A stretch of 64,000 nt of DNA from Pseudomonadota bacterium (GTDB lineage Bacteria; Pseudomonadota; Alphaproteobacteria; Rhizobiales; Xanthobacteraceae). A program made the position numbers and the translations under genes. The notes under the pieces are model-generated. The model did no database searches. It worked only from the letters and a program-made list of their open reading frames with translations, and was not told the origin of the DNA. This document shows positions 42,502 through 51,765 of the stretch, piece by piece (position 1 is the first letter of the stretch; each line of letters starts with the position of its first letter). The DNA is taken from positions 23,877 to 87,876 of the forward strand of contig JAEWHP010000041.1 in assembly GCA_023387735.1 (NCBI GenBank). The letters run 5' to 3'.

Positions 42502-43290
42502 ATGCGCGCTCTATACACAGCAGCGACCGGCATGGCGGCACAGGAACTCAACGTTCAGGTGATCTCCAACAACATCGCGAACATGCGCACTACCGGCTAC
42601 AAGAAGCAGCGCGCAGCGTTCCAGGACCTGATCTACGACCATGTGCGCCGCGTCGGCGCGCAGGCCTCGGACCAGGGCACCATCCTGCCCGTCGGCGTCG
42701 ACATCGGCGGCGGCGTCAAGACCGTCGGCACCCCGCGCCTGATGGGCCAGGGCACGCTGTCGCCGACCGGCAACGACCTCGACATCGCGATCCGCGGCGA
42801 AGGTTTCTTCAAGATCCAGGTGCCCGACGGCACCTACGCCTATACCCGCGACGGCTCGTTCATGATGGATGCGCAGGGCCGCGTCGTCACCGCACAGGGC
42901 AATCCGGTGCAGCCGACGATCACGATCCCGCAGAACTCCTCGCAGATCACGATCAACGCGCAGGGCCAGGTCACCGTGATGCTGCCCGGCTCGACCACGC
43001 CGACGCTGGTCGGCCAGATCGGCCTGACGCGCTTCATCAACAAGGCCGGCCTCAACCCGATCGGCGACAATCTGTTCACGGACACGCCGGCTTCCGGCAC
43101 GCCGCAGGACGGCGTCGCCAACACCGACGGCTTCGGCGACATGCAGCAGTCCAACCTCGAACAGGCCAATGTCGAGGTCGTCACCGAAATCTCCGACCTG
43201 ATCGCCGCCCAGCGCGCCTACGAGATGAACGCCAAGGTGGTCAGCGCCGCCGACCAGATGATGCAATCGACCTCGAACATGTTCCGCTGA
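42502..43290 (+). CDS. flgG: Flagellar distal rod protein FlgG
   Basis: The 262-aa protein starts MRALYTAATGMAAQELNVQV with NNIANMRTTGYKKQRAAFQD, strongly FlgG. It ends DQMMQSTSNMFR. It forms the distal rod and lies in the flgF-flgG-flgA-flgH operon. Confidence 0.97.
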   Translation: MRALYTAATGMAAQELNVQVISNNIANMRTTGYKKQRAAFQDLIYDHVRRVGAQASDQGTILPVGVDIGGGVKTVGTPRLMGQGTLSPTGNDLDIAIRGEGFFKIQVPDGTYAYTRDGSFMMDAQGRVVTAQGNPVQPTITIPQNSSQITINAQGQVTVMLPGSTTPTLVGQIGLTRFINKAGLNPIGDNLFTDTPASGTPQDGVANTDGFGDMQQSNLEQANVEVVTEISDLIAAQRAYEMNAKVVSAADQMMQSTSNMFR

Positions 43291-43299
43291 GGACCAGCC

Positions 43300-44373
43300 A
43301 TGATCGCCCGCGCGATTCTTCTCGCCACCGCCCTGCTCGCAAGCGCTGCGACGCATGCGCTCGCGCAGACCCGAAACGAAATCATCACGGTCCCCGCGTT
43401 GCGCGCCAACGTGCAGGTGACCGGCGACCTCGTGCGGATCGGCGACATCATCGACAATGCCGGCACTGCTGCGCAGACCGCGATCTACCGCGCGCCGGAC
43501 CTCGGCACCACGGGCTCGCTGCCGGTGGCGCAGGTGCTCAACACCCTTCGCGCCCACCATGTCATCGGCGTCGACACCCGTGATCTGAAGGAGATTTCGG
43601 TCACCCGCCTCGCACGTACGCTCGAGGGCAAGGACATCGAACTGCAGATCGCACGCGCGCTGGAGCGCCGCAACGGCCTCGGCGACGCCGCCAACCTCAG
43701 CATGACCTTCGACCGCGATCCGGGCGACGTCAGGCTGGAGCCGAGCTTCACCGGCGGCCTGCAGCCGACGATCGTACGCTACGACAACCGCAACGGCCGC
43801 TTCGACCTCACCTTTGAAATCGCCAACGAGAACGGCACGGCACCGACCAAGCTGCGCTTCACCGGCACGGCGATCGAGACCGTCGAGGCCGCGGTGCTGG
43901 CGCGCAATGTCGACCGCAACGAAGTCATCAAAGCCTCCGACGTGGTGGTCGAGCGCCGGCCGAAGGCCGAAGTCGGCGCGGACGCCGCCCCGCACGAACG
44001 CACGGTTGGCATGCAGGCCCGCCGCCAGCTCCGCGCCGGACAGGCGATCAGGACCGCCGATCTTGCCAAGCCCGATCTCGTGCAGCGCGACCAGAACGTG
44101 ACGCTGATCTACGAGGCGGCCGGGCTCTATCTCACCATGCGCGGCAAGGCGCTGGACAACGGCACCGAAGGCGACGCCGTCAGCGTGATGAACCTGCAGT
44201 CGAAGCGCACGGTATCCGGCACCGTGATCGGCCGCGGCCAGGTTTCGATCACGGTCGTTCCATCCGGTCCGGCACGGACCAGCGGTGCCGCCGCCTCGGC
44301 AGCTCCCGTCGCCGGCGCGGCCCCCGTCGCTGTCGCCACCGTCAATTCACCAGTCGCTCCCAAAGCCGAGTAA
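43300..44373 (+). CDS. flgA: P-ring chaperone FlgA
   Basis: The 357-aa protein has a signal peptide (ILLATALLASAATHALA-Q) and the FlgA SAF-type region (VLARNVDRNEVIKASDVVVE, RRQLRAGQAIRTADL), then a C-terminal part with MRGKALDNGTEGD. A short Ala/Pro-rich tail makes it longer than enteric FlgA. It helps FlgI form the P ring. flgG ends 9 bp upstream and flgH begins 5 bp downstream. Confidence 0.93.
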   Translation: MIARAILLATALLASAATHALAQTRNEIITVPALRANVQVTGDLVRIGDIIDNAGTAAQTAIYRAPDLGTTGSLPVAQVLNTLRAHHVIGVDTRDLKEISVTRLARTLEGKDIELQIARALERRNGLGDAANLSMTFDRDPGDVRLEPSFTGGLQPTIVRYDNRNGRFDLTFEIANENGTAPTKLRFTGTAIETVEAAVLARNVDRNEVIKASDVVVERRPKAEVGADAAPHERTVGMQARRQLRAGQAIRTADLAKPDLVQRDQNVTLIYEAAGLYLTMRGKALDNGTEGDAVSVMNLQSKRTVSGTVIGRGQVSITVVPSGPARTSGAAASAAPVAGAAPVAVATVNSPVAPKAE

Positions 44374-44378
44374 AGTAT

Positions 44379-45131
44379 ATGTCAGTCTCCCGCATCAACC
44401 GCATCGTTCTGTCCGGCGCCCTGCTCTCCCTGGCCGCCGCCGCGAGCGGTTGCTCATCGATCGACCGTCTCTCCCAGATCGGCGAAAAGCCGAGGCTGAC
44501 CGAGATCGAAAACCCGACCACGCAACCCGGCTACAAGCCGGTGCAGATGCCGATGCCGAAGCCGGAACAGGCCTCCTACAATGCGAACTCGCTGTGGCGG
44601 AACGGCAGTCGTGCCTTCTTCAAGGACCAGCGCGCCGCGCGAATCGGCGACATCCTGACGGTGACCGTCAACATCACCGACAAGGCCAACATCGCCAACG
44701 AGACCCAGCGCAGCCGCTCCGCCAAGGAAGATTCCGGGATTACCGACTTCATCGGCTCCCAGACAATCACGCAGCCGAACAAGATCCTGCCCGGACGCCT
44801 CTTGACCACGGACTCGACGTCGTCGAGCGACGGCAAGGGTTCGGTCAACCGCCAGGAGGCGTTGCAGACCAACGTCGCGGCCGTGGTGACGCAGGTGTTG
44901 CCGAACGGAAACCTCGTGGTCGAAGGCAAGCAGGAAATCCGCGTCAATTTCGAAATCCGCGAATTGATCGTCGCCGGCATCGTCCGCCCCGAGGACATCC
45001 AGAGCGACAACACCATCGACTCCTCGAAGATCGCGCAGGCCCGCATTGCCTATGGCGGCCGCGGCCAGATCACCGACGTGCAGCAACCCCGCTACGGCCA
45101 GCAGTTCATGGACATCGTGCTGCCGTTCTAG
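44379..45131 (+). CDS. flgH: L-ring lipoprotein FlgH
   Basis: The 250-aa protein has a lipoprotein signal ending ASGC (lipidated Cys) and FlgH blocks SLWRNGSRAFFKDQRA, GDILTVTVNITDKA and NLVVEGKQEIRVN. It forms the outer-membrane L ring. It is the last gene of the operon and is followed by a terminator at 45190. Confidence 0.95.
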   Translation: MSVSRINRIVLSGALLSLAAAASGCSSIDRLSQIGEKPRLTEIENPTTQPGYKPVQMPMPKPEQASYNANSLWRNGSRAFFKDQRAARIGDILTVTVNITDKANIANETQRSRSAKEDSGITDFIGSQTITQPNKILPGRLLTTDSTSSSDGKGSVNRQEALQTNVAAVVTQVLPNGNLVVEGKQEIRVNFEIRELIVAGIVRPEDIQSDNTIDSSKIAQARIAYGGRGQITDVQQPRYGQQFMDIVLPF

Positions 45132-45189
45132 CCAATTCAGAGCTCCCACACTCCATTGCGAACCTAGGCGCGATGAAGTGTACTAACGC

Positions 45190-45229
45190 GGCCCTTGCCA
45201 GCTCCCCTGGCGAGGGCCGTGGTCGTTTT
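45190..45229 (+). terminator. Terminator after flgH
   Basis: GGCCCTTGCCAG and CTGGCGAGGGCC (one G-T pair) form a 12-bp stem with a 5-base loop (45190-45218), followed by GTGGTCGTTTT. Confidence 0.75.
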
Positions 45230-45239
45230 AGGAAGCGGC

Positions 45240-46763
45240 TTACGACTGGCGCCGCCGGACCATCAGCGCGAAAACCACGGCGAGTGCCGATGTCGCGGTG
45301 TACATCGCGAACGCGTTCAGGTAGCCGATCATCGCCGACTGGCGCGCGATTTCCCTGGCGAACCTTGCCAGGCCCGGCACGGTATCGAAAATCCATCCTC
45401 CCGTGATCCCGGGTGTCGTCAGCGCGCGGTTGTAGGGCGTGATCATCTCGGTCATGCGGCTGTAATTGGCGCCAGAGGCGCGCACGATCTCGGCGATCGA
45501 CAGCGAGATGAAGAAGCTGGAGCCGATGTTGCGCAGCAGATGAAACACTGCCGACGCCTCGGCGTAGTGCTTCGGGTCCAGCGTGCCGAAGGCCACCGCC
45601 GTGATCGGCACCCAGACGATGCCCACGGCAAAGCCCTGGATCGCGCTATTGACGACAAGCACCTCCATGCTGACGTTGAGATCGAACGTCAGCATCCACA
45701 ACCCTGCCAGGGTTTGCAGGCCGAAGCCGAAGGCCATGCTGATGCGCGGATCCATCCGGCTCATGAAGCCTGCGGTCATGAACCCGACCAGCATTCCGAC
45801 GCCGCGGCATCCGATCACCTGCCCGACCAGGGTATCGGGAAAGCCGGCCTGCTGCTGCAGCAGCGGCGGCAGCAGCACCATCGGCGTGAAGTTCAGCATG
45901 CCGTAGATCGTCACCAGCGCCAGCCCGATCGCGTAATTGCGGTCGGCGAGCAGCTTGAGGTTCAGGAACGGTTCGCGGGTGCTCAGGCTGTGCACCAGGA
46001 AAACGTATAATGCGATGACCGCGATCAGGCACTCGATGACGATTTCCATCGAATCGAACCAGTCCAGCCGCACGCCACGCGCGAGCACGAGCTGCACGGC
46101 CGCCAAGGCGGTAGCGAGCGCGATGAAGCCGGTCCAGTCGAAGCGCACCTTGGTGAGGCTGTTGTCCCGCGGCAGCGTCCAGCTCATGCCGATCGTGGCG
46201 CAGACGCCGATCGGCACCAGCATGTAGAAGGACCAGCGCCAGCTGTACGCCTCGGCAAGGTAGCCGCCGATGACGGGACCGAATGCCGGTGCGACCGCGA
46301 CCGCCATGCCGAAGATCGACATCACCATCGTGTGTTGGCGCCGCGGAAACGTATTGAACAGGATTGATTGCGACAGCGGCACGATCGGCGCCCCCGCTCC
46401 GCCCTGCAGGATACGCCAGAGCACCAGCATCTCGAGCGATTGCGACATGCCGCACAACAGCGTTGCGAGCGTAAAGGAACCGATCGAATAGACGACGACG
46501 CGCCTGGTGCCGAAGCGCGACACCAGCCAGCCGGTCATCGGCGTCACCACCGCGGTCGCGAGAATGTTGAAGGTCATCACCCAGGCGATCTCGTCCTGGG
46601 TCGCCGACAGCGCGCCCTGCATCTGCGGCAGGATGGTTGACGTAGTCAGCAAGGCAGTGCCGTAGAGCGAGGAGCCCAGAACGACGGTCGCCATGGTCAG
46701 ATAGCGCTGCGCCGGGGGCATGAACCCGGCGGCCTCGTCGGCGTCGATTTCGGCGGAGCTCAA
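45240..46763 (-). CDS. DHA2-family multidrug efflux permease (EmrB-like)
   Basis: The 507-aa protein has about 14 spans. The first half has LGSSLYGTALLTTSTILPQM and the DHA2 motif C-like WRILQGGAGAPIVPLSQS, and the loop with GWLVSRFGTRRV (motif A). It is an EmrB-type proton antiporter permease. Its gene is divergent from a MarR regulator and an EmrA-like membrane fusion gene, which likely make one tripartite pump with it. Confidence 0.9.
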   Translation of the reverse strand: MSSAEIDADEAAGFMPPAQRYLTMATVVLGSSLYGTALLTTSTILPQMQGALSATQDEIAWVMTFNILATAVVTPMTGWLVSRFGTRRVVVYSIGSFTLATLLCGMSQSLEMLVLWRILQGGAGAPIVPLSQSILFNTFPRRQHTMVMSIFGMAVAVAPAFGPVIGGYLAEAYSWRWSFYMLVPIGVCATIGMSWTLPRDNSLTKVRFDWTGFIALATALAAVQLVLARGVRLDWFDSMEIVIECLIAVIALYVFLVHSLSTREPFLNLKLLADRNYAIGLALVTIYGMLNFTPMVLLPPLLQQQAGFPDTLVGQVIGCRGVGMLVGFMTAGFMSRMDPRISMAFGFGLQTLAGLWMLTFDLNVSMEVLVVNSAIQGFAVGIVWVPITAVAFGTLDPKHYAEASAVFHLLRNIGSSFFISLSIAEIVRASGANYSRMTEMITPYNRALTTPGITGGWIFDTVPGLARFAREIARQSAMIGYLNAFAMYTATSALAVVFALMVRRRQS

Positions 46764-46830
46764 GCCCGGCCTCCCTTGGCGTTCCCCACCCTGTCCAATA
46801 GCGGCTTCCGTTGCGGCATCGCGCCGATTA

Positions 46831-46863
46831 TAACCTAGCTTACTAGATAATAACCTAGCTTAC
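46831..46863. promoter_or_regulatory. Tandem MarR operator repeats
   Basis: TAACCTAGCTTAC occurs at 46831-46843 and again at 46851-46863, exactly 20 bp apart. The repeats lie between the divergent efflux and MarR genes, 29 bp from the MarR start. The phasing puts both on the same helix face. Confidence 0.7.
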
Positions 46864-46891
46864 CAATTGCCCGGCGGCTACAATTGCGGCC

Positions 46892-47398
46892 ATGCCAAAT
46901 ACCGAAGAATACATCGGTGTCGTGCTCTCGGATGTCGCCCGCCTGTTGCGAACCGAGTTCGATCGCCGCGTACGCCGGCTCGGGATCACCCGCGCGCAGT
47001 GGCTGGTGCTCACGCGTCTGCACCGCCGCCCCGGCGCGTCGCATTCCGAGCTCGCCGAGATGATGGAGGTCGAAAAGGCCACCGCCGGCCGCATGATCGA
47101 CCGCCTCGTGGCCAACGGCTGGGTCGAGCGTCGCAGCGAGCCCGGCGACAAGCGGATCAAGCGGGTTTACCTGACGCCGGAGGCCGAACGGGTGCACAAG
47201 CGCATCTGGCGCGTCGCCGAAGATACTGTCGAAGCCGCGCTCGCCGATCTTTCCGCGCGCGAGAGCAAGCAGTTGTTCGCATTGCTGCAGCGCGTCAAGG
47301 AAACGTTGGTCTCCGGCGCCGATACTCCGGCGAAGGGTGCGAATTCCGCTTCGCGCGGGGTGCGCCGGCTGAACGGTAACGGGAGGGTCGCACCGTGA
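46892..47398 (+). CDS. MarR-family repressor
   Basis: The 168-aa protein has a winged helix (THAQWLVLTRLHRR-like region at 38-52, then SHSELAEMMEVEKATAGRMIDRL) and the wing RRSEPGDKRIKRVYLT. It overlaps the EmrA-like gene by 4 bp (GTGA). Expected to repress the divergent efflux operon and respond to a drug-like ligand. Confidence 0.88.
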   Translation: MPNTEEYIGVVLSDVARLLRTEFDRRVRRLGITRAQWLVLTRLHRRPGASHSELAEMMEVEKATAGRMIDRLVANGWVERRSEPGDKRIKRVYLTPEAERVHKRIWRVAEDTVEAALADLSARESKQLFALLQRVKETLVSGADTPAKGANSASRGVRRLNGNGRVAP

Positions 47399-48477
47399 CA
47401 CCGCGGCAGCGAAAACTGGCGACGCTGATTGGCGTGCCCGTGCTGATCGTTGCCGGCGCACTTGGCTTCTGGCTGCAGGGCGGCCGCCACGTCACCACCG
47501 AGAACGCCTTCGTCAAGGCCGACATCACCCAGATCGCCAGCGAAATTCCGGGTCGCATCATCGAGGTCCGGATCAGGGACCATTCGACGGTCAAGGCTGG
47601 CGAGTTGCTGGTGCGGCTCGATCCGGCGCCTTACGAGCTTGCACTGGCCAAGGCCGAGGCCGATGTCGATTCCGCACGCGCCGCTGTCGAGCAGATGAAG
47701 GCGAACCTGCGCGAGATCCGGGCCGAAACCAAGGAGGCCGAGAACAAGCTGACGTTCCTGCAGGCGCAGGCGCAGCGGGCGCGCGACCTGTCGGGACGCG
47801 GCGTGACGTCGGCCGTGAAGCTCGAGCAGACCAACAGCGAAGAACAGGAAGGGCTGGATCGCGTCGCGGTGCTGCACCAGCGCATCGCGCGCGTCGAGGC
47901 GGCGCTTGGCGGCAAGCCGGACCGGCCGACCGATGCGTTTGCTGCCGTCCGCGAGAAGCTCGCACTGCGCGACCGCGCGGCGCTTGATCTCGCCTACACC
48001 GAGATCAAGGCGCCACGGGCCGGCGTCGTGGTCAATTTCAAGCTCCAGGTCGGCGAGCAGGTCAAGGCGCAGACGTCACTGTTTGCCATGGTTGCCGACC
48101 GGCGGCCCTGGCTGGAGGCCAATTTCAAGGAGACGGACCTTACCCACGTTACCGTCGGACAGAAGGCGAAGGTCGTGCTCGACATGCACCCGGACATCAC
48201 CTGGGATGCCGAGGTCGAAAGCATCAGCCCGGCAACCGGCGCCGAGTTCGCGATCCTGCCGGCGCAGAACGCCTCGGGCAACTGGGTGAAAGTGGTGCAG
48301 CGCCTGCCGGTGCGGCTGCAATTGCTCGAGCGTCCCGGCGAGCCGCCGCTGCGCGCCGGCATGACCGCCTATGTCAGCATCGACACCGGCCGCACGCGAA
48401 GCCTCGCCAGCATTTTCGGCAACGGCGCCGCCGTCGCCGCGCGCCCGCAGACGAAAGAGGCAAGCAAGGCAGAGTGA
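47395..48477 (+). CDS. EmrA-like membrane fusion protein (HlyD family)
   Basis: The 360-aa protein has one N-terminal span (LATLIGVPVLIVAGALGFWL), a lipoyl-type barrel-sandwich half (VRIRDHSTVKAGELLVRLD), a coiled coil (AEADVDSARAAVEQMKANL) and the second half (IKAPRAGVVVNFKLQVGEQV). It starts with GTG overlapping the MarR stop. It should work with the DHA2 permease at 45240-46763 and an outer-membrane factor encoded elsewhere. Confidence 0.9.
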   Translation: MTPRQRKLATLIGVPVLIVAGALGFWLQGGRHVTTENAFVKADITQIASEIPGRIIEVRIRDHSTVKAGELLVRLDPAPYELALAKAEADVDSARAAVEQMKANLREIRAETKEAENKLTFLQAQAQRARDLSGRGVTSAVKLEQTNSEEQEGLDRVAVLHQRIARVEAALGGKPDRPTDAFAAVREKLALRDRAALDLAYTEIKAPRAGVVVNFKLQVGEQVKAQTSLFAMVADRRPWLEANFKETDLTHVTVGQKAKVVLDMHPDITWDAEVESISPATGAEFAILPAQNASGNWVKVVQRLPVRLQLLERPGEPPLRAGMTAYVSIDTGRTRSLASIFGNGAAVAARPQTKEASKAE

Positions 48478-48650
48478 CTCAAGGCAGAGTGACCATCGTC
48501 ACGATGTCCTCACCATCCATCGCCTGCCCGATCGCGGCGAAATGACGTGACCGGCCGATAGCCGATATACGCGAAACCGATTATGCTCCCCTCGTTGAGT
48601 TGGCGTCTGGTCGTGGCATCGGCGCCCGAACCGGCACGGCGGGGGCGACC

Positions 48651-49505
48651 ATGTTCAATCCTACTGAAATCGTCATCGAAGCATTTGTCGGAGAGCTCAA
48701 GGCAAAGTACGGCCAGATCTACGGCGTCCTTGAACCGGCCTATCCCGACATCATCGGCTTCGTCGGCCGGCTCGCATTGGAGAACATTGCCAATAGCGAC
48801 GCGCCTTACCACGATATGAACCACACCATCATGGTGACGCTGGTCGGCCAGGAGATCCTGCTCGGCAAGCACACCAGCGAGGGCGGGGTCACCCCGCGCG
48901 ACTGGCTCCATTTCATGATTTCCCTGCTGTGCCACGACATCGGCTACGTGCGCGGCGTATGCCGGGGTGACCGCGACGGACATTATGTCAGCGGCGAGAA
49001 CGGCAAGCTCGTGCCGATATCCGCAGGCGCCACCGACGCAAGCCTGACCCCCTACCACGTCGCGCGATCCAAGCTGTTCGTCCGCGAGCGCTTCGGAAAG
49101 AAGAGCCTGACTCACATCGATACAAAAGAGATCGAGGCGAACATCGAGCACACGCGTTTCCCGGTGCCGGAAAACGAGCAGCATCCCAGCACGGCGGATT
49201 ATCCGGGCCTGCTTCGCGCGGCCGACCTGATCGGCCAATTGGCGGACATCGGCTACCTGCGCAAGACGTCGGCGTTGTTTGCCGAATTCCGGGAAACCGG
49301 CGAAGCCGAGAAGCGCGGATATCAGTCGCCGGATGATTTGAGGGCAGCCTACCCCGGCTTTTTCTGGAAGATGGTCAGGCCCTATATCGGCGACGCGCTT
49401 CGCTATCTGCAAGTGACCCAGGAAGGCAAGCAATGGATCGCCAACCTGTATGCGCACGTATTCTCGGAAGAACACCGTGGAGCATTCGGGGGACCGTTCC
49501 GGTAG
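48651..49505 (+). CDS. HD-domain metal-dependent phosphohydrolase
   Basis: The 284-aa protein has histidines and acids in YHDMNHTIMV and LLCHDIGYVRG (HD motif), HTRFP and LRAADLIGQL, an HD arrangement. ATG 48651 (MFNPTEIVIEAF) is used because upstream codons read as unlikely leader. Substrate unknown; it could be a nucleotide phosphohydrolase. Confidence 0.8.
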   Translation: MFNPTEIVIEAFVGELKAKYGQIYGVLEPAYPDIIGFVGRLALENIANSDAPYHDMNHTIMVTLVGQEILLGKHTSEGGVTPRDWLHFMISLLCHDIGYVRGVCRGDRDGHYVSGENGKLVPISAGATDASLTPYHVARSKLFVRERFGKKSLTHIDTKEIEANIEHTRFPVPENEQHPSTADYPGLLRAADLIGQLADIGYLRKTSALFAEFRETGEAEKRGYQSPDDLRAAYPGFFWKMVRPYIGDALRYLQVTQEGKQWIANLYAHVFSEEHRGAFGGPFR

Positions 49506-49604
49506 TCTCCCTGCGGCGTTGCGTCAATGCGTAGCCTTTGCCGTTAGGAACAATCCCCCTCACCTCCTGTTTTCCTTTCTCCATCCCATCTGGAGGAGAA
49601 AGTT

Positions 49605-49964
49605 ATGTCTTTGGAAGCGAACGAAACCGGCAACCTGATCGGCAGCGACAAGGTCGAGGGAACCGCAGTATATGGCGCCGACCGGAACAAGATCGGTTCG
49701 ATCGAGCGCGTCATGATCGACAAGATGAGCGGCAAGGTGTCCTATGCCGTGCTTTCTTTCGGCGGCTTTCTCGGCATCGGCGATGACCATTACCCGCTGC
49801 CCTGGCAGTCGCTGAAATATGACACCTCGCTCGGCGGTTACGTCACCGGCGTGACCGAAAGCCAGCTCAAGGGCGCGCCACACTATGGCAACGACAACGC
49901 CTGGAACTGGGGCGACCCGACCAGGGCCCGCTCCGTAAACGATTATTACGGCGTCGCGATCTGA
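49605..49964 (+). CDS. PRC-barrel domain protein
   Basis: The 119-aa protein is a single PRC barrel (GTAVYGADRNKIGSIERVMIDKMSGKVS-like region, residues about 18-50, then YAVLSFGGFLGIGDDHYPLPW). Such proteins bind RNA, photosynthetic reaction centres or membranes, and are common among stress genes. A T-rich terminator follows at 49988-50013. Confidence 0.88.
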   Translation: MSLEANETGNLIGSDKVEGTAVYGADRNKIGSIERVMIDKMSGKVSYAVLSFGGFLGIGDDHYPLPWQSLKYDTSLGGYVTGVTESQLKGAPHYGNDNAWNWGDPTRARSVNDYYGVAI

Positions 49965-49987
49965 GTTCTCGCACACTGGCATCGAAG

Positions 49988-50013
49988 GGCCCGCCGCGAC
50001 AGCGGGCCTTTTT
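49988..50013 (+). terminator. Rho-independent terminator after PRC-barrel gene
   Basis: GGCCCGC, seven-base loop, GCGGGCC, then TTTTT: a complete intrinsic terminator 24 bp after the stop. Confidence 0.88.
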
Positions 50014-50089
50014 CCAATCGACGGATCAATCGCCGGTGCCCACGAACCATTTCGCTGCTTCGGCGTTGTGGCTAGCGGGAGGCACGGCC

Positions 50090-50170
50090 GTGGGAAAATT
50101 TTTCTTGTTCATCGTGGCTTTGAGCATCGCCATCCTCGTGGCGACGGGCATCCATATCATCGGGCTGTAA
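50090..50170 (+). CDS. Very small membrane protein (26 aa)
   Basis: GTG 50090 preceded by GGGAGG at about 9 bp opens MGKFFLFIVALSIAILVATG to TAA at 50170: one hydrophobic helix. Assigned from the strong ribosome-binding site and hydrophobicity. Confidence 0.4.
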   Translation: MGKFFLFIVALSIAILVATGIHIIGL

Positions 50171-50282
50171 TGATCTGACGCGGAGCCAAAAGCGGGAGAC
50201 TTTTACAGGCCACGTTGCGATGACGGGGTTTCAGCGTCTCTCGCACTTGAGCCCCGTGGGTTGACCGTGTGCCTGCGCGCCA

Positions 50283-50861
50283 TTACGTCGTGCGGTCGGT
50301 CGGGCGCTCACTCGTGTCGCGCGGGACTGGTCGCTCGATGGGATCGCGGCCGATCTTCGTGCGCAATTTTGCCAGGTCGATGAAGACGTCAGCCTGGCGG
50401 CGCAGTTCATCCGCGACGATCGGCGGCTTGCTCGACGCCGTGGAGACGACGGTTACGCGAACGCCACGTCGTTGCACCGCCTCGATGAGCGAACGAAAAT
50501 CTCCGTCGCCGGAGAACAATATCATCTCGTCGATTTCAGCGGCGAGTTCCATCGCATCGACCGCGAGGTCCACCTCCAGATTGCCCTTCACCTTGCGGCC
50601 GCCGCCAGCATCGACGGCATCCCGCGACGATCTGGTGACGACGGTGTAACCGTTGTAGTCAAGCCAATCGAGCAGCGGACGAAGCGACGACAGTTCGGGG
50701 TCCATCGCGGAATAATAGAATGCGCGCAGCAACACGCCGCGGCTGCCAAACTCCGCAAGCAGGCGCTTGTAATCGATATCGAAGCCGAGCGTTCGCGACG
50801 TCGCGTGCAGATTGGCGCCGTCAATAAAGAGAGCGATCCTGCTGGAACTGGCCGGCGGCAT
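50283..50861 (-). CDS. NYN-domain (LabA-like) protein
   Basis: The 192-aa protein has an NYN/PIN-like nuclease fold with acidic residues in FIDGANLH, VDLAVDAM and LFSGDGDFRSLI (likely metal ligands). The C-terminal tail is polar and disordered. LabA/DUF88-type proteins are predicted RNases. Single gene. Confidence 0.88.
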   Translation of the reverse strand: MPPASSSRIALFIDGANLHATSRTLGFDIDYKRLLAEFGSRGVLLRAFYYSAMDPELSSLRPLLDWLDYNGYTVVTRSSRDAVDAGGGRKVKGNLEVDLAVDAMELAAEIDEMILFSGDGDFRSLIEAVQRRGVRVTVVSTASSKPPIVADELRRQADVFIDLAKLRTKIGRDPIERPVPRDTSERPTDRTT

Positions 50862-51307
50862 AATGCTGGTACTCCAGGAAAGGAAGCGGAGAATTCAATT
50901 TTGCCTTTCCGCGCCATCTGGTGCGGACGTGTCCTTCAAATGACCTGCGATCAAAATCATCGGGCAGGACCGAGCGTCTCGATCCCATGGCTGTAGAAAC
51001 TGGTCAGACTGGTTTGCCGAAGCCCAGGCGTGCACGAGGCAGGCGTGGCATTGCGCGCAAGCGGTGAGGCCTTAGCAGATGAGCCCGCATCGAGACTTGT
51101 TATCGCTCGCCAATCATTTGCTTTGGTACGCCAGCGTCGCTCGGCACGGCGAACAGATCACAAACCAAACGCGATCAAACGCGGCAGGACCGTTGATCTA
51201 GCTCAAGCCCGGATCGCACACACGCAAGAGGATGCCCTCGGGTGCAGGTCTGTTGTGGGTGCGCCGGGATCGAAGCCCAGTTGCGCCCCCATTCGCAGGA
51301 GGAGACC
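50862..51307. other. Gene-free stretch with FixK/FNR-type box
   Basis: No supported ORF. It holds the FixK/FNR-type box at 51193-51206 and an AGGAGGAG ribosome-binding sequence at the right end for the Gly-rich gene. Confidence 0.6.
51193..51206. promoter_or_regulatory. FixK/FNR-type anaerobic box
   Basis: TTGATCTAGCTCAA fits the FixK2 pattern TTG(A/C)-N6-(T/G)CAA and the FNR dyad TTGAT-N4-(A/C)TCAA. It lies 101 bp upstream of the Gly-rich gene start, a normal distance if the transcription start is about 35 bp after the box. Confidence 0.65.
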
Positions 51308-51673
51308 ATGGTTCGTTGTGCCCTCGCTGCCTTGGCAGCAACCATCATAGTCGTCGCCAGCCTGATCCCGGATGACGCGTCCGCGCGACGGGGCGGCGGC
51401 GCCCGCGCTGGAGGCTTTCACGGCGGCGGCGTTCATGCCGGCCGTGTCGGCGTCGCCGGCCGGGGATATGCCGCTCGCGGATATGCCGGTCGAGGATACG
51501 TCGCGCGCGGGTATCATCCGGTAGCGCGCACGGCGGTGCGCAGAGGCGTCTACGGTGCCGCAGTCGGCGCAGCGGCGGCGGGAGCCTACGGCTATTACGG
51601 CGGCGGCTATAACAGCGGCTGCTACTACAATTCCTACGGCGCCTGGGTTTGCCCGGGTCAGTATGGATACTGA
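51308..51673 (+). CDS. Secreted Gly/Arg/Tyr-rich small protein
   Basis: The 121-aa protein has a signal peptide (ALAALAATIIVVASLIPDDASA) and a mature part of RGG and YAARGYAGRGY repeats with two cysteines near the C-terminus (NSGCYYNSYGAWVCPG). ATG 51308 follows AGGAGGAG. Envelope-located; function unknown. Possibly low-oxygen controlled through the box at 51193. Confidence 0.72.
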   Translation: MVRCALAALAATIIVVASLIPDDASARRGGGARAGGFHGGGVHAGRVGVAGRGYAARGYAGRGYVARGYHPVARTAVRRGVYGAAVGAAAAGAYGYYGGGYNSGCYYNSYGAWVCPGQYGY

Positions 51674-51765
51674 GCGCATCAGCTGGCGTGGACGGCGGTT
51701 TGGCCGCGAGGCCTGCCGCCGCCTCCAGGTAAGGCGATCGTGACCGGTCCAACGGAGTGTCGAAA

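Noticed and set aside
42511..43995. 494-codon minus-strand frame opposite flgG and flgA
   Set aside because: Shadow of two certain flagellar genes.
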